The position numbers were made by a program, and so were the translations under genes. Of a DNA stretch of 64,000 nucleotides, positions 11,919-23,067 are shown piece after piece. The stretch is from Pegoplata infirma. Its lineage: Eukaryota; Arthropoda; Insecta; Diptera; Anthomyiidae. The notes below the pieces were generated by a model, which ran no database searches, had not been told where the DNA came from, and saw only the letters and a list, made by a program, of their open reading frames with translations. The stretch spans positions 106,976,778-107,040,777 of the forward strand of contig OY992536.1 of NCBI GenBank assembly GCA_963921195.1, written 5' to 3'. Each line of letters begins with the position of its first letter. The first letter of the stretch is position 1.

Positions 11919-12016
11919 GTTTGTCATTCCGTTTGTAACACCTCGACATATTTGTCTTGGACCCAATATTAAAGTATATATATACATCTAGTGATGTACG
12001 TCCGTCTGTCTGTCTG
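11919..12016 (-). mobile_element. DINE-1-like subfamily A fragment (3' end)
   Basis: Reads as the reverse complement of the GATATTTCGATG..TTACAAACGGAATGACAAA tail, followed by a GTCCGTCTGTCTG block. Truncated on both sides and abutting a subfamily B copy in the other orientation. Confidence 0.6.
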
Positions 12017-12029
12017 TTGAAAAGAAGCT

Positions 12030-12633
12030 AACTTTTGAAAGACTTTACTGAGCCTACTGATTTTGGCATATATGTTGGCCATTTACCTGATTAGGTTGGT
12101 ATTGCAATTCAGCAAAATCGGTCCAGAGGTTCAAAAGTTATAAGCAAAAGAGGGAATTTTGGCAAGGGTTTTTTGCGAATTTACGAGATAACACGCTAAC
12201 TTTCGAAAAACAATTCTGAGGATGCTGAAGCTTGTCATATATATTTGTTCTTCTGGTCTGGTTGGTATTGAATTTCAGCAAAATCGATCTAGGGGTTCAA
12301 AAGTTATTATCAAAACCGTGAATTTCAGATTGGTTTCACCTTCACGTGTTGAGAAAACCGTTAAACAATGGATATCTTTTATAATACGGTTATTAGAATC
12401 ATTTGAGCCAAAATTAAAGAGGACCTTTGTATGGGGGCTAAAAATTGCGAACTGTATAATGTTAACACCGTTTACATGGACAGACGGACGAACGGACACC
12501 GCTGATTCGACTCAAAAAATGGTTCTGAGTCGATCGGTATACTTAAAAGTTGGTTTAGGACCAATATTTCGGGTAGTTACAAACATCAACACAAACTCTG
12601 TACCACAGAATGGTATAGGGTATAAATATGGGG
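12030..12633 (+). mobile_element. DINE-1-like subfamily B, with an internal duplicated segment
   Basis: Two internal blocks are near repeats: GGTTGGTATTGCAATTCAGC with GGTTCAAAAGTTAT (about 12103-12150), and GGTTGGTATTGAATTTCAGC with GGTTCAAAAGTTAT (about 12258-12310). The right part has CAGACGGACGAACGGACACC, the dyad GACTCA...TGAGTC, and the tail TGGTATAGGGTATAAA at about 12612-12627. The frame at 12222-12650 crosses these repeats and is not a gene. Confidence 0.6.
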
Positions 12634-12635
12634 GT

Positions 12636-14430
12636 TTTCGTGTCAATTGACACAACTTTTGCAACCTATGTCTTCCGATCGGGATGAAATTTGCACCAAG
12701 GCTAGTCCTATTGGATAGTTGATAGTTCAGACACAATTTTACAACGAGATCGGTCAAGGACTCTCTGAGTTAGAGGGGGTCGAAATTTGACATTTTGGCC
12801 AAAGAGCTGTTTATTCTCATCCATGTAACTTCTTACCTATTGTTTTTAGCAAAATGTGACCCAAAGAGTTTAGAGCTGAGCAAAAACATTTAACATCAAA
12901 GAGTAATTTTTCGATGGTCTCTCATTTTTATAAAGATTTGTGAGTGTGTGTGGTAGTGGACACATGTATTAATTTTTTTTTTGAAAAGTGTGGCAACTCT
13001 CAAGCTTTGAAGTTTTGAATTTGCGTTATAGGGACTTCACTGAAAGCCTCCAACCTGAATCAAATTACGTCGCGTAAGGCGTAACGCCCAATAATTTTTC
13101 GTTTCTAATATTTAAATGTGAGTTACCTAAATCAAACGGACGTAAAAATTTCAAATTTGATGTGTTTGTTTTTGTTTTTTTTTTACGTCTTCCGCTACGC
13201 ATTTGATTCTGGTTCGACCCAAAAGGTCATAACTTTTGGTAAAAAAATAAAAATATATTTTTTTTTTAATATAGTTTTTAGATTCTTTATATTTTTTATA
13301 CAAATAGAGCCAATTATATGCTCCAAACACTCTGAACATTTCAGAGTGGGATTATTTATAGTTTTTGAGATATCACAAAAAATGTAGAAGATGAAATTTA
13401 GAAAAAGTGTAAAAGAGGAGAAAAACTTTTTACCTCCAATGGCATATCCATGTTTATGTAATGAATATTGATATTGGGAAGTAACCAAAATTTTTTCTCG
13501 TTTTCTTGCGTACATACTTCTACATTTTTTGTAATATCTCAAAAACTATTACGAATCCCACTCTATTTTATACAAATTTTGAAAAATCTTAAAAATAATT
13601 TTTTTTAAAAAACAAATTTTAATTATTTTTTTCCAAAAACACATATGTGTCCACTACCACACACACTAAAATCGAAAAATTACTCGTTGATGTTAAATGT
13701 TTTTGCTCAGCTATTTTTCGTCAAATCGGACCCATTCTTATTTTTTTGACTCAAAAGAAAGCTTAGGTCTTTTCCTTTAAGAGCTATGCGGTCGCTTAGT
13801 TGGATGCGAGTGGGATAACTATGAAAAAAAATATTTTTTTAAATTTGGATCCCAAAAAAAAACGGTTTTTAAATTTTTACACTTAAAATATTTTGTAAGT
13901 AAATTCAGCTGAAAAAACATTTAAAACAATCGTTTTTCCTTTTATATTTCTACTTATATCTACTACTCCTTTTATATCTACTACTTATATTTCACTTGAA
14001 ACAACATACTTTTTCAGTTATTTTTAAACGTTAATAAATGACTAGACATTCCGTTAAAACAAATAATATTTCAGTTATTTTAACTGTTTACAATTTTTTA
14101 TTTTGTGGAGTAAAAATATATTTTTTTTTTTAATAACAAACTACACAAACCGTACTTCTGTAATATTATACGGAATAATCATTCAAAAATAATTTAACTG
14201 ATAAAAATATTTTTCCGTATAAATCTTTCAATAATTTAGTTTTTTTGAAAAACAAACGATAAAACGTTTAAAACAACTTACCTAAAAACTTTTTGAATAA
14301 CCGTAAATAGTTACTGTAAAACTTTTCTAGGTGTAGCTAATGCACTATTAGGCGTGGGATAGTTCACCAGTTTTCGATTTCGATCCGCTTCGCCCCTTAA
14401 TTTTTATAGGTTAGAAATTGAAAGCATGAG
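12636..14430. mobile_element. Foldback element of the GGGGTTTTCGTGTCA family, degenerate
   Basis: The start ATGGGGGTTTTCGTGTCAAT and the following 200 bases recur inverted at about 49470-49690. The middle (about 12850-13740) is a palindrome: GCTGAGCAAAAACATTTAAC, GTGTGTGTGGTAGTGGACAC on the left return inverted as GTGTCCACTACCACACACAC and GTTAAATGTTTTTGCTCAGC on the right. The right part (13752-13830, 14340-14420) matches the arms of 47063-48540 (AAAGAAAGCTTAGGTC, GCACTATTAGGCGTGGGATA). Open frames at 13118-13542 are formed by the arms and encode nothing recognizable. Confidence 0.55.
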
Positions 14431-15320
14431 CCAAATGTAAAAAATATATCTTTTTTAATAATTTTACAATATTATTTTTTTTGAGTGTAAAGAAAGGGGG
14501 ATTAAAAAAAATTGATTTTTCGAAATTTTAAAAAAATTGCATCCCGGAAATTGGCTGGAAATATTTCCAGGGATATAACAAAATATTTATACATACACAT
14601 GCATTTATCTAACGATTTGGTGAATTCAACATTTATTTTTTAATTTTTTTTTCTCAAAAATCGTTAACAGATCACACGGTGTGATTCACACCCTCTTGTT
14701 AATTTACAAAAAAAAAAAATAATTGTTGAAAATTTCGTATATATTCGATAAACATACGAAAGTTTTTTTTTTTTGCACTCGTTTTTATGATAAAATTAAG
14801 AAGAATCGAAAAATTTCTCTACACAGAACTTAAAAACTTTTTCATCGATCCAAGTCGATTTTTCCAAAGAAGATAACGTAAACCAAATATTAAGTAATTT
14901 TATACATGAGAAGCCAATAATATTATCTAGTATATTGAATTTCGTATTTAAATATGTAGGTACTTACAATTTTTGTATGCCGCTTAGAAAAGTAGCAATT
15001 AACCGTTACTTGCTGTTAACCCCAAAAAAATTGTCACATAAAGCACTGTAATTAAACAAAACCAAAAAAGTATTATTAATATTATGATGAAATTCGTTGC
15101 ATAAAAGTTATTAAAATAAAGAGTGTTTAATAAGAAATTGCAAGTCTTTAATAATTTATTTATCGATTAGTTAAATTTGTGGAACTGCAAGTTTAGTTTA
15201 TAAAATAGTTTTTCTTTTATTTTTAATTTTTAATTTATGCACTTGCATTACTTTTCTATATAAATTTAAACAATTTCATTTATATTAAAATATTATTTTT
15301 ATAGTTTTTACCGTTAAAAA
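14431..15320. other. AT-rich DNA with no gene seen
   Basis: Long A/T runs, no inverted ends found, no protein-like frame. Confidence 0.4.
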
Positions 15321-16634
15321 ATTATTGCACACTGTCTGTTCTTTGTCTCTCTGTTAACGTCTGGATTGGAAATATGAATTTCATGTCATTCGGCAACGCA
15401 TTCGTGATTTTTCTCTATACGAAAAATCAATAACTATGTGCCACAATTTAAAATAAACTCCCTTCATCACCACCACTCACTGCATTTGTCTCCAAAAAAT
15501 ACAAAAAAGCCCATACACAACCCATTCAAACAAATGTACAACATGAGGAAAATAGATGAAGAACTCACAAAAAAGGGCTCATCTCATGCCGTTAAAGCGG
15601 CCGGTGTTATGCATTGGAAAACTGTCGTTCGTTTTAAATCGTTTTCCATTCGTATGATTCCCTTTAAGTATTTAGTCGTTCATCGTCTTTATAGTTTAAA
15701 AAAATCAATTCACATAAGGTTGCACGAAATTCATTTCGTCATAAAAACGATTAATCTTTCTCTCTTGTTATTTATGTGGTTTTTTTTTAGGTGCAGTTCC
15801 ATGTAGTGTCATTTCAGCTTCGAGTACAATATTTTGTGCTCCATGATGTGTTGTGCATACGTGACTTTTAAGGGAATCCAAAAAACTGTATACAGGAAAT
15901 ACACTAAAAATTTGCACTCCCTTGTTGCAACTTGCGCACTGTCAGCCAAGTGCATGTAACACAAAAATTTGCAGAGATTTTTTTTTTGTTTGTCTTGTTG
16001 CTATTCTTGACATAGTAACAAAAATTTGTTGCAAATAGTGTTTTATAGTTTGGTGATTTTCGTTTTTAAACCATAAGGATATTCACATGTGAGATTGTAT
16101 CCCTGCGAAATTTTCAAGATGTTATCTGACTCTTTACTTTAAATTTCCTACCTTTGTGATATCTCCGACCATTTTAAAAATTACGCAGTGTTACAAAATC
16201 GAACTTTCTAGCTTTGAACTTAAAAGCCTTGAGGGTTATTTTATGGAATATATCAACTTTTATTTGCTTTTGGTTTCATCCCATTCCGATTTTGGTTGCT
16301 GCACTGTGTAATTGCTTGAAAACTGTATAAGTGGCGTATGCTTAATTTTGTAATTTCCTTTAAATAACAATCATACGCAATGGTGCAGAGTGGTTTATTT
16401 TTAATAACTTGGCTATTCAGTAAGTAGGTAGGTACTGATCCGATTGCAGCACAGTTCACACCGGTTATAGCTAACGTAATTTCGAGCCTAAGTTTGGGCG
16501 CTGTACTCCACATGCCCAATAAGGGCACTACTAGTGGCCCATAAAGAAGGACATATTTAGTACAATCTATCGCCGAAAATTCTAATTTCGTCAATTCCTA
16601 AGTAACGCATCGAAATATCAATGTAAGGCCATAG
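15321..16634. other. Less AT-rich, apparently single-copy island
   Basis: I do not see this sequence repeated elsewhere in the window. It holds two modest frames: plus 15438-15806 (122 codons, basic, His/Lys rich, no known motif) and minus 16253-16594 (113 codons, one hydrophobic stretch). A plus-strand acceptor-like run ends at about 15791 (TTTTTTTTTAG). Either frame could be an exon or chance; I cannot name a product. Confidence 0.35.
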
Positions 16635-16636
16635 TA

Positions 16637-17830
16637 CACTGAAAAAAAAATTTACAATTTTTAAAGCATGTTGCACTTAATTTAAAAAAAGGAGGGTATG
16701 CGAGGGCTCCAAAGATATTAATTCTTCTTCCAAGTATATTTTTTCCTAAAACATAGTAATGCATTTACTTAAATATATCTTAAAAGTAAGTAAAATTGTA
16801 CTTAATATAAGTTTAATTGTTTTTATCAAGAGGAAAAATATTTTTTTTAAAATAAGTAAAAATTTCCTTAAACTTACGGATTTTGTGGACCCTATGGAGT
16901 CCTAATGTGAGGACCCTACGGGCCCCCAATATATGGGGTCCGCCCATGAGTATATGCGTACACTATTATAGATAGGGTCACTATTGATTTTGGTCCAAAA
17001 TTTTGGTCAGAATCGCTCTATCGTGCATAGTTTTCGAGATATGGAAATGGGGTCTTGAGAAATTTGATCATGAAATAACTCGAAAACTATAACTCGGAGA
17101 GCTTTCTGGTCTTCGGCGGTCATATTCTACAAGTTAAGGACTACAAAATTAATTTAATTTGTAGTTTTTTTCATATCTGCAGTATCTGCAGAGTTATAGG
17201 CATTTGAAAATTCCGCGAAAATCGAAATTTGGATTTAAAGTTAGGGTCTCATGGGGTCTCCACATGGGGCCCCCAGATGGGGTCCCCAAAATACCTAAAA
17301 TATTTTTTCCTTAAGTTAAGTAAATTCTTTTTTAAACTGATGAAGATATGGATTTTAAAAAAGTCAATGAAATCAATAAAATAAAGATTACTTTTGTCTT
17401 AAATTAAAACAAAAATTGATTAAATTAAAGAAAATGCGATTTGCAATTAAAGATTTGTACTTATTTGATATAAGGTCTTGAAAATATCTATACTATTTTT
17501 AAGTAAGCTACGTACTTATTAATTTTTTTTGCACACAATTTAATTTTTTTTCTTTTAAGTAAAACAAAATTTTTTAATAAACCCTATTTTTCTTAAATGC
17601 AATCAATTCGCCATAAATGTAAAGAATATTTAACTTAATTTAAAAAAAACAAATTAAGGAAAACTCTTGTGCTTTTTTAAGTATTTGCATGTACTATCTT
17701 CAAGTTCATTTTCTTTGTTTTAAGTAAAACCACCTTATATTAAGATAAGTTTAAGTAAATTGAAAAAAAATTGTTTACTTAAATTAATAACAGTGTTTAT
17801 TTAATTTCAGTATAGTTATTTTTTTCAGTG
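16637..17830. mobile_element. TA-targeted element with CACTGAAAAAAA ends
   Basis: Left end CACTGAAAAAAAA, right end TTTTTTTCAGTG, TA on both sides (16635-16636, 17831-17832). The interior has iterated phrases GGGGTC, GGACCC and CTCGAAAACTATAACTCGGA like those in the pair at 29327-30407 and 31375-33518, so it is an older relative. Subterminal TTAAGTAA words repeat through both halves. Confidence 0.75.
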
Positions 17831-17945
17831 TATGTATATATAATTGATTTTACCAGTCGTTTTAAAAAATCTACCGAGGTTCTTCTGGTTTTCTTTACAT
17901 TTTTTTACACAGAATTCCACTCTATTGTTCAGTGTATGTTAAATT

Positions 17946-19062
17946 TGTGCTGCTGTTTGTAATTTCCTGAAATATTGGTCCTACACTCAAAAAAAAGAAA
18001 AAACTTAAACTTTGGAAAATTTTTCTTCAAAATAGTTTATAAACTTTCCCACAATTTAGTTAAAATTAACTAAAAGTTGGGAAATTTTCCTAACTTTTAG
18101 GAAAATATTTTAGTTCATGGACTGTTAAATAGGCCATCATTTTCCTTAAATGGAATTCCCTAATACGTGGAAGAAATTCTTACTGCCAAAGAAATTTTCC
18201 CAAAATAATTGAAAAAAAATCTTTATTTTTAAGACATATTTCCTAAAACAAAATTTTGTATAAAAAATTCAGTTTTAGGACGTAATTTCCTACCAATTAG
18301 TTCATCATATTTATCTTCTTTAATTTGAGGAAGTTTTTTCCACAAGTTTAGTAAATTTTTCATAACATGAAATTGTTTTGTTGATTTATTTTTATTTGTT
18401 CATGCTTGCTTGTAGTTCACATTTTGTTTATTATTTGTAGTACATGAATACAAAAGGTTTGATCTTGTATAACAAGTAATAAATTTTATATTTACATTTT
18501 TTTTCTACACATGTATGTGTTAGAAAAAAAAATATTTTAATCGCAACAAAGTCCTTGGCTTTGGCGTGTTTTCCCATAGTCTGGGAACAAACGTCAAATA
18601 CAAAGTTTTTGTTGTAACTTAACTAAAAGAATTAATGAAATTTATTACTTGACTATAAGAAACAAGCGTTTCTTTATATTTATAATAAAATATGTACCCA
18701 ATGAGAATTATGTGGGTATTCACATGCTATTCTATAAATAAACCATTAAAAAAATATAAAATTAAATAATTTTTAAGAAAAATTTCCTCATCAGAAATGT
18801 TTTTATAACCAAAAAATGGGAAATTTTTTCCCATTTTCTAGTTCAAATTTGTCCTTCTTTTAAAGAAAAATATGGACTAAAAAGTAGTTATACATGGCAA
18901 TGGAGCTAAATCATTATCAATTTGCCTTGGATTTAGTTAATTTTCCCATTTTTTAGTTAGTTTTTTTTCTGAGTGTTGTCAGGGCTGGCAGGTATCCGAA
19001 ATATTGGTCCTAGAGCTACCTTAAAGTATACCGATAGACGCAGAATCACTTTTTGAGTCCAG
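17946..19062 (-). mobile_element. DINE-1-like subfamily B 3' fragment split by another element
   Basis: GTGCTGCTGTTTGTAATTTC with CTGAAATATTGGTCCTA (17947-17983), and after the insertion CCGAAATATTGGTCCTAGAG and GTATACCGATAGACGCAGAA (18991-19048), match the minus-strand tail of the copy at 48541-49411. The phrase GAAATATTGGTCCTA is present on both sides of the insert. Confidence 0.55.
17984..18975. mobile_element. TA-type element with CACTCAAAAAAAA ends
   Basis: Left CACTCAAAAAAAAG, right TTTTTTTTCTGAGTG. TA is present at the left (17982-17983) and TT at the right, so one target base has changed or the junction is rearranged. It shares TTCCTTAAATGGAATTCCC and GAAATTCTTACTGCC with the TA elements at 29327-30407 and 31375-33518. 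AACTAAA, GGGAAA and TTTCCCA words repeat throughout. Confidence 0.7.
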
Positions 19063-19440
19063 TTTGCTACTAGTCTCCATACAAAAGTCGTCCAGATATT
19101 TACTTAGATCTGTCTTGGCATTCTTATATGCATATTTAATTCAAATTAGGTTTGTATGTGGCCGCTGCACAGTGGTTCCAAGTCCAAATCTAGCTGGACA
19201 AAATTATTTTATCATCGTTTTATATGTTTTTGGGGTCGCTGAGTTCAAAAAACATGTTTAAACTTTTCTAAGTCGATTACACTAATCGACAACTTTTTAT
19301 TTTTTTTATAATTTCAGTAATTAATTGATGACAAAAATGGTTTATATGCAGAACAGAAATATGAAATGCAAAAACTTATTTTTTGAAAGTTTTGTAATCT
19401 CTAAAAACAAAAAAAATTTTGTCGAGAAGTGTAATTGAAA
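19063..19440. other. Spacer without recognised gene
   Basis: AT-rich sequence; a frame at 19064-19261 has no supporting motif. Confidence 0.4.
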
Positions 19441-19800
19441 AAAAACAAGTGAGAGCTTTAAATTCGGCTATGCCGAATCTTTTATACCCTCCAAAATGTA
19501 AAAAAAAAAATAAAAAACCAGTAAGAGTGTTACATTCGTCTGTGCCGAATGTTTTATACCCTCCAAAATGTAAAAAAAAAAAACAATATAAAAAAATCCA
19601 GGGGCGTTTTTTTTTGGGGGGGGGGGTTGGTGGGAGACGTTAGGGAGCACCTTCCCCTTGCGATTTCGAACTTCATCTGAGAGAAGAATGTTGCATTTGC
19701 TTAGCAAAAGTACAAAAAAACCGGCTCTTTTATTTTGGACTGTATCGTGTCCTCTACAGACGGACAGATGGACAGACGGACGGACATTTTTGAATTTAGT
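19441..19800 (+). mobile_element. DINE-1-like subfamily A with two heads in tandem, 3' truncated
   Basis: Two head modules follow each other: ACAAGTGAGAGC..TTCGGCTATGCCGAA..TATACCCTCC at 19444-19497 and CCAGTAAGAGTG..TTCGTCTGTGCCGAA..TATACCCTCC at 19518-19566. Then comes body sequence with TCTTTTATTTTGGACTGTAT and a CAGACGGACAGATGGACAGA block at 19756-19785. The GGGTATAAA tail is missing. Confidence 0.65.
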
Positions 19801-20490
19801 AGAAGTGTGTAATTGGCCGCGGTTTAATAGGAAACATCACATTTAATGCTTTATTTAAGCTAAGCATAATTATAATACTTAAAAGTTATCAAAAACTTAC
19901 AAAAATTCGATACTTTATTTAGAAAAAAATTTTTTGGCGAAAATCTATTTTCATATAAACTGTGATTAATTTTAAACTTGCAAAAACCTGCAAGAAATGT
20001 CTGCATGACAACGTTCAGTAATAAATTACCTATAAGTTGTATGTAGTAATTCGACATGATATGCCTGGATTCGGTTTTGGCAAGCTGTGGAAGTTTCATA
20101 AGTCCTCAAAAATATTGTTATTATTGACCATACTTCAAAGTACAAAAAATGTAAGAAGAAGATCGATAATAAATTTCTTATTAGTGTCCAGAATAAGTAT
20201 AAATCTGTAGCTTTCTTGTACATAAACCGTTTTGAAACCATTGATGTAACATGGATAATATGATGTTATTAGTTGAACACTTATAAATGCATATATTATT
20301 TTTTTAAATATTTGATACCAAAAATGTTATTTCATTCGCATATTTAACAAAGTTAAAGACCTAATTCCAAAAAATGGTTATTAGTTTGATCAGAACACAC
20401 CCTTAGCTTGCCCCTAGCACTATTAATTCCCAATTTTGAGGACACTAATTTTTGGACTTTTGTCCAGCTAGATTTTGATTTGGAACCAAT
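19801..20490. other. AT-rich DNA, no gene supported
   Basis: Short frames on both strands (for example minus 19860-20099 and 20026-20241) overlap each other and have no recognised domain. Confidence 0.4.
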
Positions 20491-20770
20491 GTGCGCTGTT
20501 CCAAAAAATGTAATTCACATAAAAAATGTGAAAAATAAAATTTCCGAATTTTTTTGGTGTTCTAGATTTCACATCCACATTTCTTTTCGTTTTGTTTCAA
20601 ATAAATAAAATTTGGTGAAAGTAAAACGAATGCACATTTTTCCTTAAAATTTTTTAAATTTTAATTATTCGATTTCAACTTCGAATGAAAACATGATCAA
20701 CAAAACACTAAACTTGATTTCAAGTGATTTGGAAATTTTCATATGAATTGAAAAGTTGTTAAATGTAGAA
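20491..20770. repeat. Paralogous copy of the 21137-22010 repeat (uninterrupted)
   Basis: GTTCCAAAAAATG, CACATAAAAAATGTGAAAA, AAGTAAAACGAATG and CTTCGAATGAA occur here in the same order as in 21137-22010. There the sequence is broken by two insertions, so this copy shows the empty sites for both. Confidence 0.6.
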
Positions 20771-21249
20771 TTGGGGCCTGTATTTGGATCTGTCCAAATA
20801 TGGATCTAATCACATCCCAGCAGAAATAAATCGAGATTTTGGCGACACAGCATCTGTTTATAGCATACCGTAGCGCATCCAAAGAGCGCTCTTAGGGATG
20901 CAGTAAAAGGAAGGGGAAAAAATTTTAATTTTTTTTTAAGATTTTTTATATAAAACTTATAATGTGTAATTATTTTTTGATAAAATTTCACACTTGCTTT
21001 CCTTTTTAATATTTTTAACACTTTTTGAATAAAAAAACATGAGTTTTAGACAAAGACACATGATTTGACTGCATCATTATTGCGCATTAATCAGCGCTGC
21101 AAATAGCGCTTCAATCATAGCATCTTTGACCGCTGTTCCAAAAAAAAATCCCATAAAAAATGTGAAAATGAAAATTTCCGATATTTTTTTGATGTTCACT
21201 TCCGATTTTTTTTTTTCATTTTGTTTCACATAAATAAAGTTTTGTAAAG

Positions 21250-21432
21250 AGCAGTTTACATGTTAACTACCCTTGACCACCCTTATCTACTATTTCCCAG
21301 TATTGGTGATACGATTTGCCGGGTTTAAATAATTTTGTATGAAAAATTATTTGAATTTGACAATTGGTATCCTCCAATACTGGGAAATAGTAGATAAGGG
21401 TGGTCAAGGGTAGTTAACATGTAAATCAACCT
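21250..21432. mobile_element. Hairpin MITE with 52-bp perfect arms
   Basis: The arms 21255-21306 and 21374-21425 are exact reverse complements over 52 bases by my reading, and pairing extends inward (GATAC/GTATC, AAATAATTTT/AAAATTATTT) around a tiny loop. TAAAG flanks both sides (21245-21249, 21433-21437). The related copy at 20491-20770 reads straight through this point, which supports a recent insertion. Confidence 0.75.
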
Positions 21433-21499
21433 TAAAGTAAAACGAATGAAGTTTTTTGTTATTTTTTTTAAATTTTAGTTATTTGATTTAAACTTTGAA

Positions 21500-21926
21500 C
21501 AGACAAGGAAAAAATTCGAATTTTATTTAAAATTCATAAGGTATTTGAAATAAAATTTTTGTTTAAATAAAATTCTCAAAAACATTTGAATTTTATTATT
21601 TCCAAAAATAAAATTCTCAAAAAAAAAGAATTTTATTTTTGGTTTTAATTTTATTTTTGAATTTTATTTTTGGTTTAATTTTATTTTACTTTTGGTTTGA
21701 ATATTTATTTGTTCAAAATATATGTATTTGTTATTATGGAAATAAAATTCTTTTTTTTTATTAATAAAATTCTTTAAATAACATTTTTTTGAATTTTATT
21801 TCTTCTAAGAATTTAAAATAAAATTTTTAAGAATTATATTTAAAATTCTTTCTTGAATTTTTTGAAAAATTCAAAATTGAATTTTATCAATAACGAATTT
21901 TAAATTTTAATGTTTTTCCTTGTCTG
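21500..21926. mobile_element. hAT-type MITE (CAGACAAGGAAAAA ends, GAATTTTATT words)
   Basis: Ends CAGACAAGGAAAAA and TTTTTCCTTGTCTG with an exact 8-bp duplication ACTTTGAA (21492-21499, 21927-21934). GAATTTTATT/AATAAAATTC appears some twenty times inside. The homologous copy near 20680 (CAACTTCGAATGAAAAC) gives the empty site. Confidence 0.88.
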
Positions 21927-22271
21927 ACTTTGAATGAACCCGTAAACAAACACCAAACTCGATTTCATGTGATTCGGAAAATATCATGTGATTTGAAAAG
22001 TTTTGAAAGACATAACAGAGGCCTTTAACACATTTTAAATGATGATAAATAGGCCAACCAAAAAACAGCCAATGCTTATTTGTTATTTCGATGAATAAAC
22101 CGATTTGGATTAAACACAAACTCTAATCACGAAAAAACAGAAAAACTAAGATACATTTGTTATAACTTCTTTTGAATATTTTTTCATTTATTGGTAAATT
22201 TTTTGTTTTTTATCTCATTTTTACATTTTAATTTTAGAACTTTAATTTTAGAAAATACAAATTTTATTACA

Positions 22272-22460
22272 AAATCAGCGCTAAAAAGATACATGAATTT
22301 ACAGCATCTTTATTCTGCTTAAATCAGCTCTACAAAGATACATGAATTCACTGCATCTTTAATCTGCTTAAATCAGCGCTAAAAAGATACATGAATTTAC
22401 AGCATCTTTATTCTGCTTAAATCAGCGCTCTAAAGACACGTAATTTTAGTGCATCTAAAG
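22272..22460. repeat. 49-bp tandem repeat, three full units and a partial one
   Basis: Units start at 22272, 22321, 22370 and 22419, each beginning AAATCAGCGCT or AAATCAGCTCT and containing AAGATACATGAATT and GCATCTTTA. Period 49 bases. Confidence 0.8.
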
Positions 22461-22669
22461 AGCGCTGTTTCTGTGTATCCAACTAGCGCTCTAAAGTGGG
22501 ACATCGCCATAGAGAATCATGAATGAATTCAGCGCAATTGGATGCGCTCCTTTACTCAAGTTCCCCTTCCAAAAGCTGCTGAACGTTCAGCAAAATTTCT
22601 GCTGGGATAGAAAAGATACAAAAGTTGAGTTGCCACCGTGAAACGTTTAAACTAGGGAAATTCCACCAA

Positions 22670-22794
22670 AAAAAGGGACAAACTAAGAATGATCTTAAAT
22701 TGTACCAAATATGTCATTGGTGTACCATTGTACTTTTGATCTTCGAATTGTACCAAAAAAAGTACAATTGTACCAACCTTTGCAGCCCTGTTTT
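22670..22794. mobile_element. Fragment of a GTACCAAAAAAAGTAC hAT-type MITE
   Basis: Ends with GTACCAACCTTTGCAGCCCTG, giving an inverted terminus CAGGGCTGCAAAGGTTGGTA. It repeats GTACCA, GTAC and AATTGTAC words, as does the complete relative at 43377-44137. The other end was not found. Confidence 0.5.
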
Positions 22795-22817
22795 AAAATA
22801 AAACTAAAATATACTTT

Positions 22818-23067
22818 GGGAGTTCACATGGGTTTCGTATTTGTTGTATTGTGCTATCTAAAAACAGGGTTGGTAAAACTTTAAATTGCTAATACGACAC
22901 TTACAAGATATGACGATACAACATTTTTGTGTGCTATTTTCAAGTATGCTAACAAGAAGAGAATTTAATAGAAAATTATCGAATGAGCGATAAATAATTT
23001 TTACCAACTCTGTTTTTAGATAGGACAATACAACTATACAACAAATACGATACCCATGTGAATTCCC
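22818..23067. mobile_element. Foldback MITE (GGGANTTCACATGGG ends)
   Basis: GGGAGTTCACATGGGTTTCG, TTTGTTGTAT and CTATCTAAAAACAGGGTTGG at the left pair with CCAACTCTGTTTTTAGATAG and CCCATGTGAATTCCC at the right, arms about 85 bases with a few mismatches. A GGG start suggests PIF/Harbinger, but a clean 3-bp duplication is not seen. Confidence 0.6.

Larger units (their letters stand above)
20816..22606. mobile_element. Composite element with CCCAGCAGAAAT ends
   Basis: CCCAGCAGAAAT and ATTTCTGCTGGG are exact inverted ends, with AT on both flanks. Just inside both ends lie AGCGCT/GCATC words (AGCGCATCCAAAGAGCGCTC at 20871-20890 and related sequence at 22456-22500). Ends resemble the CCCAGGCAGAAA element at 5638-6466. 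It contains the nested MITEs at 21250-21432 and 21500-21926 and the 49-bp tandem repeat. Confidence 0.55.

Noticed and set aside
12222..12650. 142-codon frame
   Set aside because: It runs through the duplicated body and microsatellite of a DINE-1-like copy; peptide such as TDGRTDTADST is the GGAC block translated.
13118..13542. Overlapping frames on both strands
   Set aside because: Low-complexity Phe/Lys composition in an AT-rich palindrome.
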